Assembly (NCBI GenBank): GCA_023229785.1
Contig: JALNYV010000020.1
Location: forward strand, 1-40,464
Source: Candidatus Dojkabacteria bacterium
GTDB lineage: Bacteria > Patescibacteria > Dojkabacteria > SC72
Length of the DNA stretch: 40,464 nucleotides
Direction: 5' to 3'
The position numbers were made by a program, and so were the translations under genes. The notes under the pieces are model-generated. The model saw nothing but the letters and a program-made list of their open reading frames with translations, did no database searches and had not been told where the DNA came from. Shown piece by piece: positions 5,379 through 13,778 of this stretch. Positions within the stretch are counted from its first letter, which is position 1. Every line of letters begins with the position of its first letter.

Positions 5379-5546
5379 AGCTTAAGATATGTGTTCCATT
5401 AGAGATATTTATATCTTCTAGGGAGAAGAGGGCTTATTATCCCTCTAAGTTTATTACATTGATATACTCTTAAAAAGAATCCTAAACTCATGCTGAGGAT
5501 TAAACATGTTCAGAAATAGAAACCGCATAACATAATGCGGTCTTTT
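5379..5546 (+). ncRNA. terminated structured leader or small RNA before the terminase genes
   Basis: From the predicted start, about 165 nt contain four hairpins: AGATA / TATCT (5403-5407, 5412-5416), AGAGGG / CCCTCT (5427-5432, 5441-5446), AATCCT / AGGATT (5478-5483, 5496-5501) and the terminator stem at 5522-5541. No protein is encoded. The layout of strong promoter, short terminated RNA and late genes resembles lambda pR'-6S RNA-tR', where Q protein antiterminates. It could instead be a stand-alone RNA. A packaging RNA like that of phi29 is a more remote possibility suggested only by its place next to the terminase. Confidence 0.55.
5522..5546 (+). terminator. intrinsic terminator in the late leader
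   Basis: A perfect 7-bp stem (ACCGCAT / ATGCGGT, 5522-5528 and 5535-5541) with a 6-nt loop is followed by CTTTTG. It lies upstream of the first packaging gene, so read-through or antitermination is needed for late expression from the promoter at 5344. Confidence 0.65.
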
Positions 5547-5608
5547 GCGTTTAGAGATATAGAAAAATAATAGCTAACATTACATAATAATTATAGTTAA
5601 TTAAGAAT

Positions 5609-5878
5609 ATGGCAGCGCCAATAGCAAATGATAGAAACTTAGGAGCAGAAGTAAGAAGACTAACGCTTGGAAAAATTAAGAAAGTTTTAGAGGATGAAGA
5701 TAATTCAATCTATGGCAAAGAATTCCAACAAGCGTTGATTTTACGTTTAGCTGGTACTGTATTGCCAAGGTTAAATGAACTTACTGGAGAAGGAGGAGGT
5801 TCGGTGGTTATTCAAATTGCTAAGGAAATAAGTGATAAAAATGTTATTGCACCAAGCCCAGAAGGAAATAGCAATTGA
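5609..5878 (+). CDS. putative small terminase subunit
   Basis: An 89-residue helical protein just before the large terminase, the usual place of the DNA-recognition subunit. It has a central region like LTLGKIKKVLEDEDNSIYGK followed by ALILRLAGTVLPRLNE and a Gly-rich linker. I see no clear helix-turn-helix, and it is shorter than most TerS proteins, so the call rests on position. It overlaps the large-terminase start by 47 bp, which implies translational coupling. Confidence 0.5.
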   Translation: MAAPIANDRNLGAEVRRLTLGKIKKVLEDEDNSIYGKEFQQALILRLAGTVLPRLNELTGEGGGSVVIQIAKEISDKNVIAPSPEGNSN

Positions 5879-7049
5879 TAAGCACAGATTCAGAGTATTA
5901 TGTTGCGGGCGTAGATTTGGAAAGACAACCTTAGCAGTAGAAGAGATAAAAGGTAAAGCTCTTTATAGGCCAGAAGCTAGGATTGCTTACATAGCGACTA
6001 CTTATCAGCAAGCCAGAGATATAGCTTGGCAAATGCTTAAGAAAGAGTTGAATCCTATCATCAAGAACATAAACGAAAGCAGACTTGAACTTGAAGTAAT
6101 GGATAAGAATGGTGGAAGCTCTTTTATATTCTTAAGAGGCTGGGAAAGTGTAGACACCTTAAGAGGACAATACTTTGACTTCCTAGTATTAGATGAGGTT
6201 GCCAGTATGAGAAACTTTTGGCTTAATTGGCAAGAAGTATTAAGACCGACATTGATTGATAAAGCCGGAGAAGCGATGTTTATCAGTACTCCTAAAGGCT
6301 ATAATCATTTTTTTGAACTATATAACTTTGAAAAAGAAAACGTAGACTTTAAAAGTTTTCAATATCCGTCTTCTGCGAATCCTTACATAAAACCGACAGA
6401 GCTTGAAATAGCTAGAAGCCAGATGACAGAAGACAGGTTTGCGCAGGAACATCTAGCAGACTTTAGAAAGACAGAAGGTTTAGTGTATAAAGAGTTTGAT
6501 AGAAAAAGACATCTATACGATAATAAGACAATTAAGCCTGAAATAGCTGAGGTTTTAGTAGGAATAGACTGGGGGTATACTAACCCGGCTTGTGTACTAA
6601 AGATACTTAAAGACAGAGATAATCATTACTGGGTTGAAAGCGAATGGTATAAGACACAACAAACTACTGACCAAATTATAGAGCAAGCTAAGTCTTGCAA
6701 GCCTGATAGAGTTTATCCTGACCCGGCTGAACCAGATAGGCTTGAACTAGCCAGAAGAGCCGGGCTTAACATTAGAGAAGTTAGCAAAGACATAGCCGCC
6801 GGTATAAACGCAGTCAGAGAACTGTTCAAACAGAACAGGATAATGATACACAAAGACTGTGTTAACACTTTATGGGAACTAGAGACTTATAGGTATCCTG
6901 ATAAGAAGCCTGACAAGAACGAAGAAGAAAAACCAATAAAAGAAAATGACCATGCGGTTGACCCTTTAAGATATGTATTGTATATGGATGAACCGACAGC
7001 GACAGACTTGAATCAAAACTTTAATTTATATAAAACAGAGTATATTTAA
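5832..7049 (+). CDS. terL: terminase large subunit
   Basis: The 405-residue protein has the ATPase and nuclease domains of a packaging motor. Walker A is CGRRFGKTT with Lys31; Walker B is FLVLDE with Asp121-Glu122; the coupling motif is FISTPKG (150-156). The RNase-H-like nuclease has Asp246 in GIDWGY, a DPAEPD segment near 300 and a late Asp in DHAVDPLRY near 375. It drives ATP-powered DNA packaging into the prohead through the portal. It is shorter at the N-terminus than many homologues but carries all key residues. The start lies inside the preceding gene and the portal follows 4 nt after the stop. Confidence 0.95.
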   Translation: MIKMLLHQAQKEIAIDKHRFRVLCCGRRFGKTTLAVEEIKGKALYRPEARIAYIATTYQQARDIAWQMLKKELNPIIKNINESRLELEVMDKNGGSSFIFLRGWESVDTLRGQYFDFLVLDEVASMRNFWLNWQEVLRPTLIDKAGEAMFISTPKGYNHFFELYNFEKENVDFKSFQYPSSANPYIKPTELEIARSQMTEDRFAQEHLADFRKTEGLVYKEFDRKRHLYDNKTIKPEIAEVLVGIDWGYTNPACVLKILKDRDNHYWVESEWYKTQQTTDQIIEQAKSCKPDRVYPDPAEPDRLELARRAGLNIREVSKDIAAGINAVRELFKQNRIMIHKDCVNTLWELETYRYPDKKPDKNEEEKPIKENDHAVDPLRYVLYMDEPTATDLNQNFNLYKTEYI

Positions 7050-7053
7050 CTAT

Positions 7054-8862
7054 ATGGCAGATAAACAGTTGTCCAATATAGAAATGGAAGCTATCACATA
7101 TTTGCAAAAATATAAGCAATCGTGGGAAACAGCCACAGCTTTTGTTACAGATAGAGTTAGCTTTCAAATGCGCAATCTGATTAGAGAGTTGCGCAAAAAC
7201 TATTGGGGAATATATAAAGACCCGGTAGATATTCATACCGGCTTAAAGAAGACTTGGATTCCTTTGACTGAGTATACGGTAGAGACTGCTTGCAAAAACA
7301 TAGATATTGATACCAAGGAAGTCCAGTTTATTAGTAAGAAGCCTGGTCGTTCTAAACTTAATCTAGTGTTAAGGGAGAAGACCAGAGAGGTATTAGATGA
7401 GATTGATTTCGGCCGAAAGCTGAACGAAATGATAAGACAGCTAGGTATTGACGGTACAGCTATTTGGAAAGTAATGGAGAAGAAAGTAGACGGTAGAATT
7501 GTACCTGATATTATGCAGGTTGATGTTCTTAATTGGTATATTGACCCGACAGCTAAAACTATTGAAGATACTCCTCTTGTGATTGAAAGGTCAATCATGA
7601 TACCAGATGAGATTAAGGAAATGGATGGCTGGGATAATACTGAAAATGTTTTCGCCAAAAGGAACGTCAATCTTTATGATTCTGAATACAACTATGGTAA
7701 TACAACCAACGAGCAAGAGTACGTTGAAGTGTATGAGGCTTGGGGTTTGATACCGAAATCTTTGATAACAGGTAATTCTGAAGATAGACAAGAGAAAGTA
7801 GAGGGGCATATTGTTATCAGCAACCTCGGTACAGATTCAAAAGTACACTTAATTGAAAAGAACATAAAAGGCAAGAAACCTTACATAGAGTTTTGGTACA
7901 CTAAAGTACCAAATAGATGGTTTGGCAAAGGTATCGCTGAGAAACTTCTGATGATACAGGCCTGGATTAACACCGTAGTCAATACTCGTATTCTTAGAAA
8001 CAGAGTGGCACAGCTTGGTTTATTTAAGATTAGACAAGGCCAAGGAATAACAGCTCAAATGCTGTCAGCTCTTCCGGTTAATGGAGCAATCCAAGTTAAG
8101 GACATGGGAGATATTGAACAATTTGTGGTTCAGGAAGCCACTCAATCAAGCTATAATGATGAGAATGTGGCTCTAGAATGGGGGCAAAGAGTAACTAGTG
8201 CTTTTGAAACTGTTACCGGAGAAAGCGTACCGGCTTCAATTACAGCCACCACTTCGGCCATTCAACAGCAATCAGCTTCTTCTGAATTTAAACTTGTTCG
8301 TGAAGGTATAGGAATACAGATTGAAAAGATGTTTAGAGACTTCTTTATGCCTATTATTAAGGAAAGAATGACAAAGGAAGATGTAGTTAGAATTATGCTA
8401 GACGGGCAAGAGCTGAGAGAATTTGATGAAGAGTTAGTTGACGCTATGGTTAGCAAGTATATTACTAAGGTGAATGAAAGCGGAGACTTTCTTGATGAAA
8501 TGGAAGTTGCTAAAGCCAGAGAACAGGCCAAAAAACATCTTAATAGAATTGGCCAGGCCAGATTTCTAAAGCTAACCGATGATATAGACATGGATGAGTT
8601 TGATGTTAAGGTTACAGTTTCCGATGAACAGCTTGATAAGAACATACTTGTACAGGACTTGATTCAAACTATGCAAGTTGCACCGCAATACGCTGACCAA
8701 ATTATTGAACAGATGTTTGATTTAGTCGGGTTAAGGCTTAAGAAGATAGAAAAGGAGCAAATGATGAATGAACAAAAGGCAATGAAAGGCGGAGGCATGC
8801 CGAACGTTCCCGGATTAGCACAGCAAATGAGTCAAGCCACGCAAGTACAACCGGCCGTATGA
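7054..8862 (+). CDS. portal protein
   Basis: The 602-residue protein sits directly after terL and has portal features: an alpha/beta body with a VDVLNWYIDPTAKTIEDT segment near residue 150-170, a tryptophan-rich wing (KPYIEFWYTKVPNRWFGKGIAEKLLMIQAWIN), a long helical stem region around 290-430, and a Met/Gln-rich helical C-terminus that could form a barrel. The large size fits short-tailed phages. It forms the dodecameric ring through which DNA enters and leaves. Its stop overlaps the next start (ATGA). Confidence 0.9.
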   Translation: MADKQLSNIEMEAITYLQKYKQSWETATAFVTDRVSFQMRNLIRELRKNYWGIYKDPVDIHTGLKKTWIPLTEYTVETACKNIDIDTKEVQFISKKPGRSKLNLVLREKTREVLDEIDFGRKLNEMIRQLGIDGTAIWKVMEKKVDGRIVPDIMQVDVLNWYIDPTAKTIEDTPLVIERSIMIPDEIKEMDGWDNTENVFAKRNVNLYDSEYNYGNTTNEQEYVEVYEAWGLIPKSLITGNSEDRQEKVEGHIVISNLGTDSKVHLIEKNIKGKKPYIEFWYTKVPNRWFGKGIAEKLLMIQAWINTVVNTRILRNRVAQLGLFKIRQGQGITAQMLSALPVNGAIQVKDMGDIEQFVVQEATQSSYNDENVALEWGQRVTSAFETVTGESVPASITATTSAIQQQSASSEFKLVREGIGIQIEKMFRDFFMPIIKERMTKEDVVRIMLDGQELREFDEELVDAMVSKYITKVNESGDFLDEMEVAKAREQAKKHLNRIGQARFLKLTDDIDMDEFDVKVTVSDEQLDKNILVQDLIQTMQVAPQYADQIIEQMFDLVGLRLKKIEKEQMMNEQKAMKGGGMPNVPGLAQQMSQATQVQPAV

Positions 8863-9173
8863 ACATAAACGCAGAAACACAAAAAATAATAACCGAAGGA
8901 GAAGAACTAAAGCAAATGGTTAATTCGGAAGGTTGGAGAATAGCCAGACAGAAACTAGGCGCTAAGGTGGCGTCATTATCTGACATATTATTGATTGAAG
9001 ATGTTGACCCGAATAAGCTGATGTTGCAATTAGCCGCTAACCAGCAGGCTATAAAGATTCTAATAACTTGGCTGAAAGAGATAGAAGGAGAGGTGATTAA
9101 GGTAGAAGAGATTAAAGCATCTTTCAGACAAATTTCAGAAGACCACTATATTCACATATTAGAAGGTCATTAA
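8859..9173 (+). CDS. hypothetical helical head-region protein
   Basis: A 104-residue, mostly helical, acidic protein between portal and scaffold, coupled to the portal by a 4-nt ATGA overlap. The position suggests a role in head assembly, such as an accessory scaffold or portal-associated protein. Not recognised. Confidence 0.55.
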   Translation: MNINAETQKIITEGEELKQMVNSEGWRIARQKLGAKVASLSDILLIEDVDPNKLMLQLAANQQAIKILITWLKEIEGEVIKVEEIKASFRQISEDHYIHILEGH

Positions 9174-9193
9174 CAAATTAAGATTTAGGTTTT

Positions 9194-9772
9194 ATGGAAA
9201 ACGAAACCACACTTGATTCTGCCACCCTTGAAGAAGGCGTAGATTCAACTGGTTCAGAAGGCGACCAACCCTCTGGACAAGAGGGAAGAAAACTTGACCC
9301 GGTAGAGATGCAAAAGACTCTGAGTAAACAGTTTACCGAAATTGATAAACTGAAAAAGGAGCTAGCAAAATCTTCCGGCACTGGTTCTAGCGCCGGCATT
9401 GAAGACAAAATTTCAAAGCTAGAGCAAAGAATCGTTGAAAAAGAGTTTTATGCTGATAACCCTGATTACAAACCGTTTCAGACACTTATCAGTAAATTAG
9501 GCAGTAATCCGCTAGAGGTTGTGCAAACCAATGAGTTTAAACAGCTTGCGGAAAAAGCCATCGCCTTTGATAAGCTAGAAAACGCTAAGTCAGTTTTAAA
9601 AAGTAATCCAAGACTAAGCAAAGCTACTGATAATCTATCCGAAGCTAAGTCTAAGATTGCGGAAGCCAATAAGCTGACAATGCAAGGAGACCATTACAAC
9701 GCTATGTTAGCGGTAGAGGAATCCAAGACAAAAGCGGTAAACGCAGTATTAGATGCTTTTGAAAGAAAGTAA
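9194..9772 (+). CDS. putative scaffolding protein
   Basis: The 192-residue protein has an acidic, Ser/Gly/Glu-rich disordered N-terminus (1-40), coiled-coil helices (about 40-60 and 70-90), a helical middle and a helical C-terminus (VNAVLDAFERK). This composition and the place immediately before the major capsid gene are typical of phage scaffolds, which guide procapsid assembly and then leave. The assignment is by position and composition. Confidence 0.65.
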   Translation: MENETTLDSATLEEGVDSTGSEGDQPSGQEGRKLDPVEMQKTLSKQFTEIDKLKKELAKSSGTGSSAGIEDKISKLEQRIVEKEFYADNPDYKPFQTLISKLGSNPLEVVQTNEFKQLAEKAIAFDKLENAKSVLKSNPRLSKATDNLSEAKSKIAEANKLTMQGDHYNAMLAVEESKTKAVNAVLDAFERK

Positions 9773-9795
9773 TTTGCTAGTCTGCCTAAAATACA

Positions 9796-10722
9796 ATGGC
9801 GACTTCAAACATCCTGCATTCTTACGGAGATGTTTCTGTCAAAGATGATGTTGTATTGAATAGTGTAGAAATTTTGACTGCTACTGAAGATTATATCTTC
9901 AATATGCTAGGCAAAACTACTGCTATCTCTACAATCCATGCTTATTTGACAGACACTCTTGAGACTGCGGCTTCAAACGCTATCACAGAAGGTTCAGATT
10001 ACACTGCTAAGGTGCGCACTACTCCTTCAAGATTAACCAATCTTGTAGAGCTAATCGCAGTACCTTACAAGGTATCACGAACACAGAGAGCGATTGAACA
10101 TTATCAAGGTCAAGACGAGTTATCTCGCCAGACCGAAAAAGCCCTGAAAGAATGGGGTAATTCTGCTGAATTTGATTTAGTTAGAAGTACTCTAGTTTCA
10201 GGCGCATCTGGTACTATTCCGAAAATGAGCGGCTTGATTGAAGCGACTTCCAAGTCAACCAATCACACTTCTCACTCTTCTGGAACTGTATGGGATGCTA
10301 CTATCCTTGACGGCTTGATGAAAGCTCAATGGGATAACTGCAACGGAGATGTTGCGACTGACCTTTTCATGGGTTCGTTCTTGAGAAAGGCTACTGATGG
10401 CTTTACTCAAAAGACCAATGTTGTTGTTAACAACCCAGGTGGACAGACCCAAATTGTCAGAACTGTATCTACTTATGAGACTGCTTTCGGCACAATGAGA
10501 ATTCATAAGCACAGATACATCCAAGCTAGCGCTGATGCTACTGGAAGAGTACTCGCTCTAAGACCAGATAAGTTGAAAGTTGCGTTCTTACGCAAGCCTT
10601 TCATCCAAACTGATTTGGCCGTTAGCGGTGATTATGACTTCCGAGCGGTTGTCGGTCAGCTAACCCTTGAAGTTAGAAACCAAGATTCTTGTTTCTATGC
10701 TGATGGACTTGACAAAGATTAG
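9796..10722 (+). CDS. major capsid protein, SU10-like (DUF5309) HK97-fold family
   Basis: The 308-residue protein shows the pattern of SU10-type capsid proteins: an EGSDYTAKVRTTPSRLTNLVELIAVPYKVSRTQRAIEH block (about 75-112), a helical domain with a conserved E-FDLVRSTL segment, and a C-terminal beta-rich P-domain-like region ending in LEVRNQDSCFYADGL. It assembles the head shell. It follows the scaffold by 23 nt and is followed by a strong hairpin, common after highly expressed capsid genes. Confidence 0.85.
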   Translation: MATSNILHSYGDVSVKDDVVLNSVEILTATEDYIFNMLGKTTAISTIHAYLTDTLETAASNAITEGSDYTAKVRTTPSRLTNLVELIAVPYKVSRTQRAIEHYQGQDELSRQTEKALKEWGNSAEFDLVRSTLVSGASGTIPKMSGLIEATSKSTNHTSHSSGTVWDATILDGLMKAQWDNCNGDVATDLFMGSFLRKATDGFTQKTNVVVNNPGGQTQIVRTVSTYETAFGTMRIHKHRYIQASADATGRVLALRPDKLKVAFLRKPFIQTDLAVSGDYDFRAVVGQLTLEVRNQDSCFYADGLDKD

Positions 10723-10771
10723 CAAGCTGGTGGTATTGACATCAATCTCAATATAGACTTGTTTATTTAAA

Positions 10772-10833
10772 CATAGTTGGTTCTCGCCTTTTCTCCCTTT
10801 GGGAAGAGGTGAGGCCAAAGGAAGCTAACTATG
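10772..10833 (+). promoter_or_regulatory. strong hairpin after the capsid gene, enclosing the next start codon
   Basis: An inner 13-bp stem with three G-U pairs (10783-10795 with 10801-10813) has a 5-nt loop. An outer arm, CATAGTTGGT (10772-10781), pairs with GCTAACTATG (10824-10833), which contains the ATG of the next gene. The SD-like AAGGA (10818-10822) lies in the bulge between. This could lower downstream expression by partial termination or by hiding the start codon. No U-tract follows. Confidence 0.55.
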
Positions 10834-11133
10834 AAAGACGCTACAAAAGCAAAAATAGAAAAATTGGTGAGGGATTGGATTTATACTTTTCCGGAAGAAT
10901 ACGATAAGTTTAAAGTTTTTATGTCAGCTTACAAATCAAACCTTTTAAATGAAGATACTGCTGAAATTAAAGCTGATTATGTCAGAAGAGAAATACACAA
11001 ATTGCCGGAAGAGTTATTTATGAATATCTATCAGACCTTAGATGCTGATGAGATGAAGGAATTTGATAGTATTCAAGGAGCTAGATGGTTCGCTAAGAAA
11101 TTTAAAGTGTTTGCCACACCAAAGTTAATATGA
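10831..11133 (+). CDS. hypothetical helical protein
   Basis: A 100-residue, mostly helical protein with aromatic clusters (RDWIYTFPEEYDKFKVFMSAYKS) that overlaps the next glycosyltransferase start by 4 nt. Its place between the capsid gene and the glycan cluster could mean a head-completion protein or a cluster member. Not recognised. Confidence 0.5.
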   Translation: MKDATKAKIEKLVRDWIYTFPEEYDKFKVFMSAYKSNLLNEDTAEIKADYVRREIHKLPEELFMNIYQTLDADEMKEFDSIQGARWFAKKFKVFATPKLI

Positions 11134-13499
11134 TGTTAGGACTCGCAATGATAGTCAAGGGGGATGAGCAGGAGGCGTTACAATTAAGAAACGCCCTGGG
11201 ATTTATTAAAGAATATGTAGACGGCATATTCATTACCGCTACTTACAAGCAAGACATAAAAGAGTGCATCCACGTAGAGGATATTTGCAAGGAATTTGGG
11301 GCGACTATTAGTTATTTTAAATGGTGCAATGATTTCTCCAAAGCTAGAAATTATAACTTTAGCCAAGTGCCTAAAGAGTATGAATATATTATCTGGCAAG
11401 ATGCTGACGACGGCATAAGAGGCGCTGATAAGATTAAAACAGTGCTTGAAGAGAATAAAGATGTTGACGCTTTTGCCTTTGATTATCTATATGCCTTTGA
11501 TGAATGGAACAATCCGACAGTCGTGCATAAGAAGTCAAGAATTATTCGTAATGACGGTTGTGTCAGGTGGGAAGGCGCTCTACACGAAGATTTTAAAAGG
11601 CTCAGGAATGTTGTTACTAAATATGTTGAAGGAATTGAATGGATACATCTTTCACAGCACGAAAGGTTTGAAGCTGCTAAAAAAAGAAATTTAGAAGTGG
11701 CCAAATCACAAATGCTTGAATTTCCGAATGACCCGAGAAGCTATTGGAATGTGGCTAACAGCTATAAAGCCTTAGGAGATAACGATAGTGCCATTATAAG
11801 TTTTACCAAGTTTCTTGAGATGAGTGATTCTGATGATGAGCGGTATATTATAAGACTAAGAATAGCTGAATGTTTTTGGAGCAAGAATGAAAAGCCGTTG
11901 GCGGTGGAACAGACTAGATATGCGATTGGTTTAAAGTTTAATTTTCCTGATGCTTATTTCTTACTGGGAAGCCTCTATTTTGAAATGAAGCAGTTTGATA
12001 AAGCCGAAGAGGTGTACTTAGAGGGATTGGCTAAAGTGGCAGTCCAGAGGAAGATACAACAGCTTGATAAGATTTACAATAAAATTATAGTGTTTAATCC
12101 GAGAGATTATGACTATGTACCTTTAATGAATTTAGCTAAGGTGTATTTCAATACTAGCCGGCCTGACAGAGCCTTAACTTGTTTGGAAGGATGTCTAAAG
12201 ATTTATCCTAAAGACAAAGGGTTAAAGAAACTTATAGGCAAAATGAAAGTAGAGAAGGAAAAGTTTGATAAAGTATTTGAAATAGCTAAGAAGCTGGATG
12301 TTATTAAAGACGATAATGAATTGGCTAAAGAGCTGAAAAAGGTTGAAGATGAGTTTAAAAGCCATCCGGCTATTTGTTTAATCAGAAATAAAAGGTTTCA
12401 AAAGAAAGAAAGCTCCGGTAAAGACTTAGTGATATATTGCGGTCAGACAGCTAAAGAATGGCATCCTGATATAGCCAAGAATAAAGGTGTTGGAGGCTCT
12501 GAAGAGGCTGTCATCCACTTGTCTAAGGGATTGGCAGAAAAGGGCTGGAATGTAACTGTCTATAATAATTGCGGGCATAAAGAGTTACAGTTTGGCAAAG
12601 TTTTATACAAGCCATATTGGGCGTATAATTATAGAGACAAACAAGATGTAACAATTATCTGGAGAGGTACTATTCTATGCGATTATGAGATGAATTCGTC
12701 TAAGGTTTATATTGATTTGCATGACTGCATAGACCCGGGAGAATTTACTGAGAAAAGACTAGCTAAGATAGACAAGATATTTGTTAAGTCTAAATTCCAC
12801 AGGAATCTATATCCGGATATACCAGACGAAAAGTTTGTAATTATACCGAACGGAATAGAGGTTGATAAATTTAATGGAGAGTATGTTAAAGATAGGCGTT
12901 TACTTATTAATACTTCTTCTCCTGATAGAAGCGTACGAGCATTGGCGTATGCGTTCAAGAAGATAAAAGCTAAAGTACCTGATGTTAAATGCAAATGGGC
13001 TTATGGCTGGGACATATTTGATGTGGCGCATGGTGATAATACTAAACTAATGAAATGGAAAGATGAAATGAAAGCATTGTTAAAAGAGGTTGGCATTGAA
13101 GAATTGGGGATGATAAGCCACGAAGAAGTCGCCAAATTATACCAAGAAGGAGCTATATTCGCATACCCCTCAGAATTCGCTGAAATTGACTGTATATCGC
13201 TCTCTAAGGCTATGAGTGCTGGTTGCGTACCAGTTACCACTAATTTCGCCGCTATGGGCGAGAAAATGGGCTATGGTGGCTATTTCTTACCGAGTAGAAA
13301 GAACAAAGATACTTGGTGCAAGGATTATCAATATGACTTCGGAATTGATGATGTAGAATTACTTAATGCTTGGGCTGATAGTGTTGTGCAAGAATTAACA
13401 AGCCCGACAGGCGAGGAGACTGTAAAACAGATGAGAGAGTATGCTTTAAATACTTATAACTGGAAAAAAATTATTGACCAGTGGAATAATAATTTATAA
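11130..13499 (+). CDS. three-domain glycosyltransferase: GT2 - TPR - GT-B
   Basis: The 789-residue protein joins three parts. Residues 1-185 are a GT-A (family 2-like) domain with a DADD metal motif at 91-94. Residues 190-390 are TPR-like helical repeats (for example NDPRSYWNVANSYKALGDNDSA). Residues 428-789 are a GT-B domain with GVGGSEEAVIHL near its N-terminus and an EIDCISLSKAMSAGCVPVTT donor-binding region. TPR-linked GT2 enzymes often modify proteins or build surface glycans. Here one chain could add two successive sugars, with the TPR part holding the acceptor. It opens the glycan cluster. Confidence 0.85.
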   Translation: MMLGLAMIVKGDEQEALQLRNALGFIKEYVDGIFITATYKQDIKECIHVEDICKEFGATISYFKWCNDFSKARNYNFSQVPKEYEYIIWQDADDGIRGADKIKTVLEENKDVDAFAFDYLYAFDEWNNPTVVHKKSRIIRNDGCVRWEGALHEDFKRLRNVVTKYVEGIEWIHLSQHERFEAAKKRNLEVAKSQMLEFPNDPRSYWNVANSYKALGDNDSAIISFTKFLEMSDSDDERYIIRLRIAECFWSKNEKPLAVEQTRYAIGLKFNFPDAYFLLGSLYFEMKQFDKAEEVYLEGLAKVAVQRKIQQLDKIYNKIIVFNPRDYDYVPLMNLAKVYFNTSRPDRALTCLEGCLKIYPKDKGLKKLIGKMKVEKEKFDKVFEIAKKLDVIKDDNELAKELKKVEDEFKSHPAICLIRNKRFQKKESSGKDLVIYCGQTAKEWHPDIAKNKGVGGSEEAVIHLSKGLAEKGWNVTVYNNCGHKELQFGKVLYKPYWAYNYRDKQDVTIIWRGTILCDYEMNSSKVYIDLHDCIDPGEFTEKRLAKIDKIFVKSKFHRNLYPDIPDEKFVIIPNGIEVDKFNGEYVKDRRLLINTSSPDRSVRALAYAFKKIKAKVPDVKCKWAYGWDIFDVAHGDNTKLMKWKDEMKALLKEVGIEELGMISHEEVAKLYQEGAIFAYPSEFAEIDCISLSKAMSAGCVPVTTNFAAMGEKMGYGGYFLPSRKNKDTWCKDYQYDFGIDDVELLNAWADSVVQELTSPTGEETVKQMREYALNTYNWKKIIDQWNNNL

Positions 13500-13506
13500 T
13501 AAAAAT

Positions 13507-13773
13507 ATGTACAAGTTTAAAGTGCTTGGGGGTTCATGGGGCGAGGGATATGTCTACGGAGATATTATACAGGCCGAAATGCACGCTATGACTGAAAGAA
13601 TGGCCAAGGGCGAAGTTGAATGTCTTGGCGGAGTGTTTACTCCGTACAAAGAGGGTGTAGTTAAGGAAGTAATTGAAAAAGTAGAAGAGACTAAAAAGGT
13701 TTCTAAGCCTGAAGTATTAATTGATGATGTCGTGAAAGCTGTTAAAAAGAGAGGTAGACCAAAAAAAGTTTAA
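13507..13773 (+). CDS. small protein with AT-hook-like C-terminus
   Basis: The 88-residue protein has an N-terminal beta-rich part (YKFKVLGGSWGEGYVYGDIIQ), a charged linker, and ends in KKRGRPKKV, whose RGRP core is an AT-hook. AT-hooks bind the minor groove of AT-rich DNA. I start it at ATG 13507 because earlier starts overlap the upstream gene and lack the usual AATATG context. Small phage head proteins with a similar N-terminus exist, so it may be a head or DNA-binding protein inserted in the glycan cluster. Confidence 0.55.
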   Translation: MYKFKVLGGSWGEGYVYGDIIQAEMHAMTERMAKGEVECLGGVFTPYKEGVVKEVIEKVEETKKVSKPEVLIDDVVKAVKKRGRPKKV

Positions 13774-13778
13774 AATAT

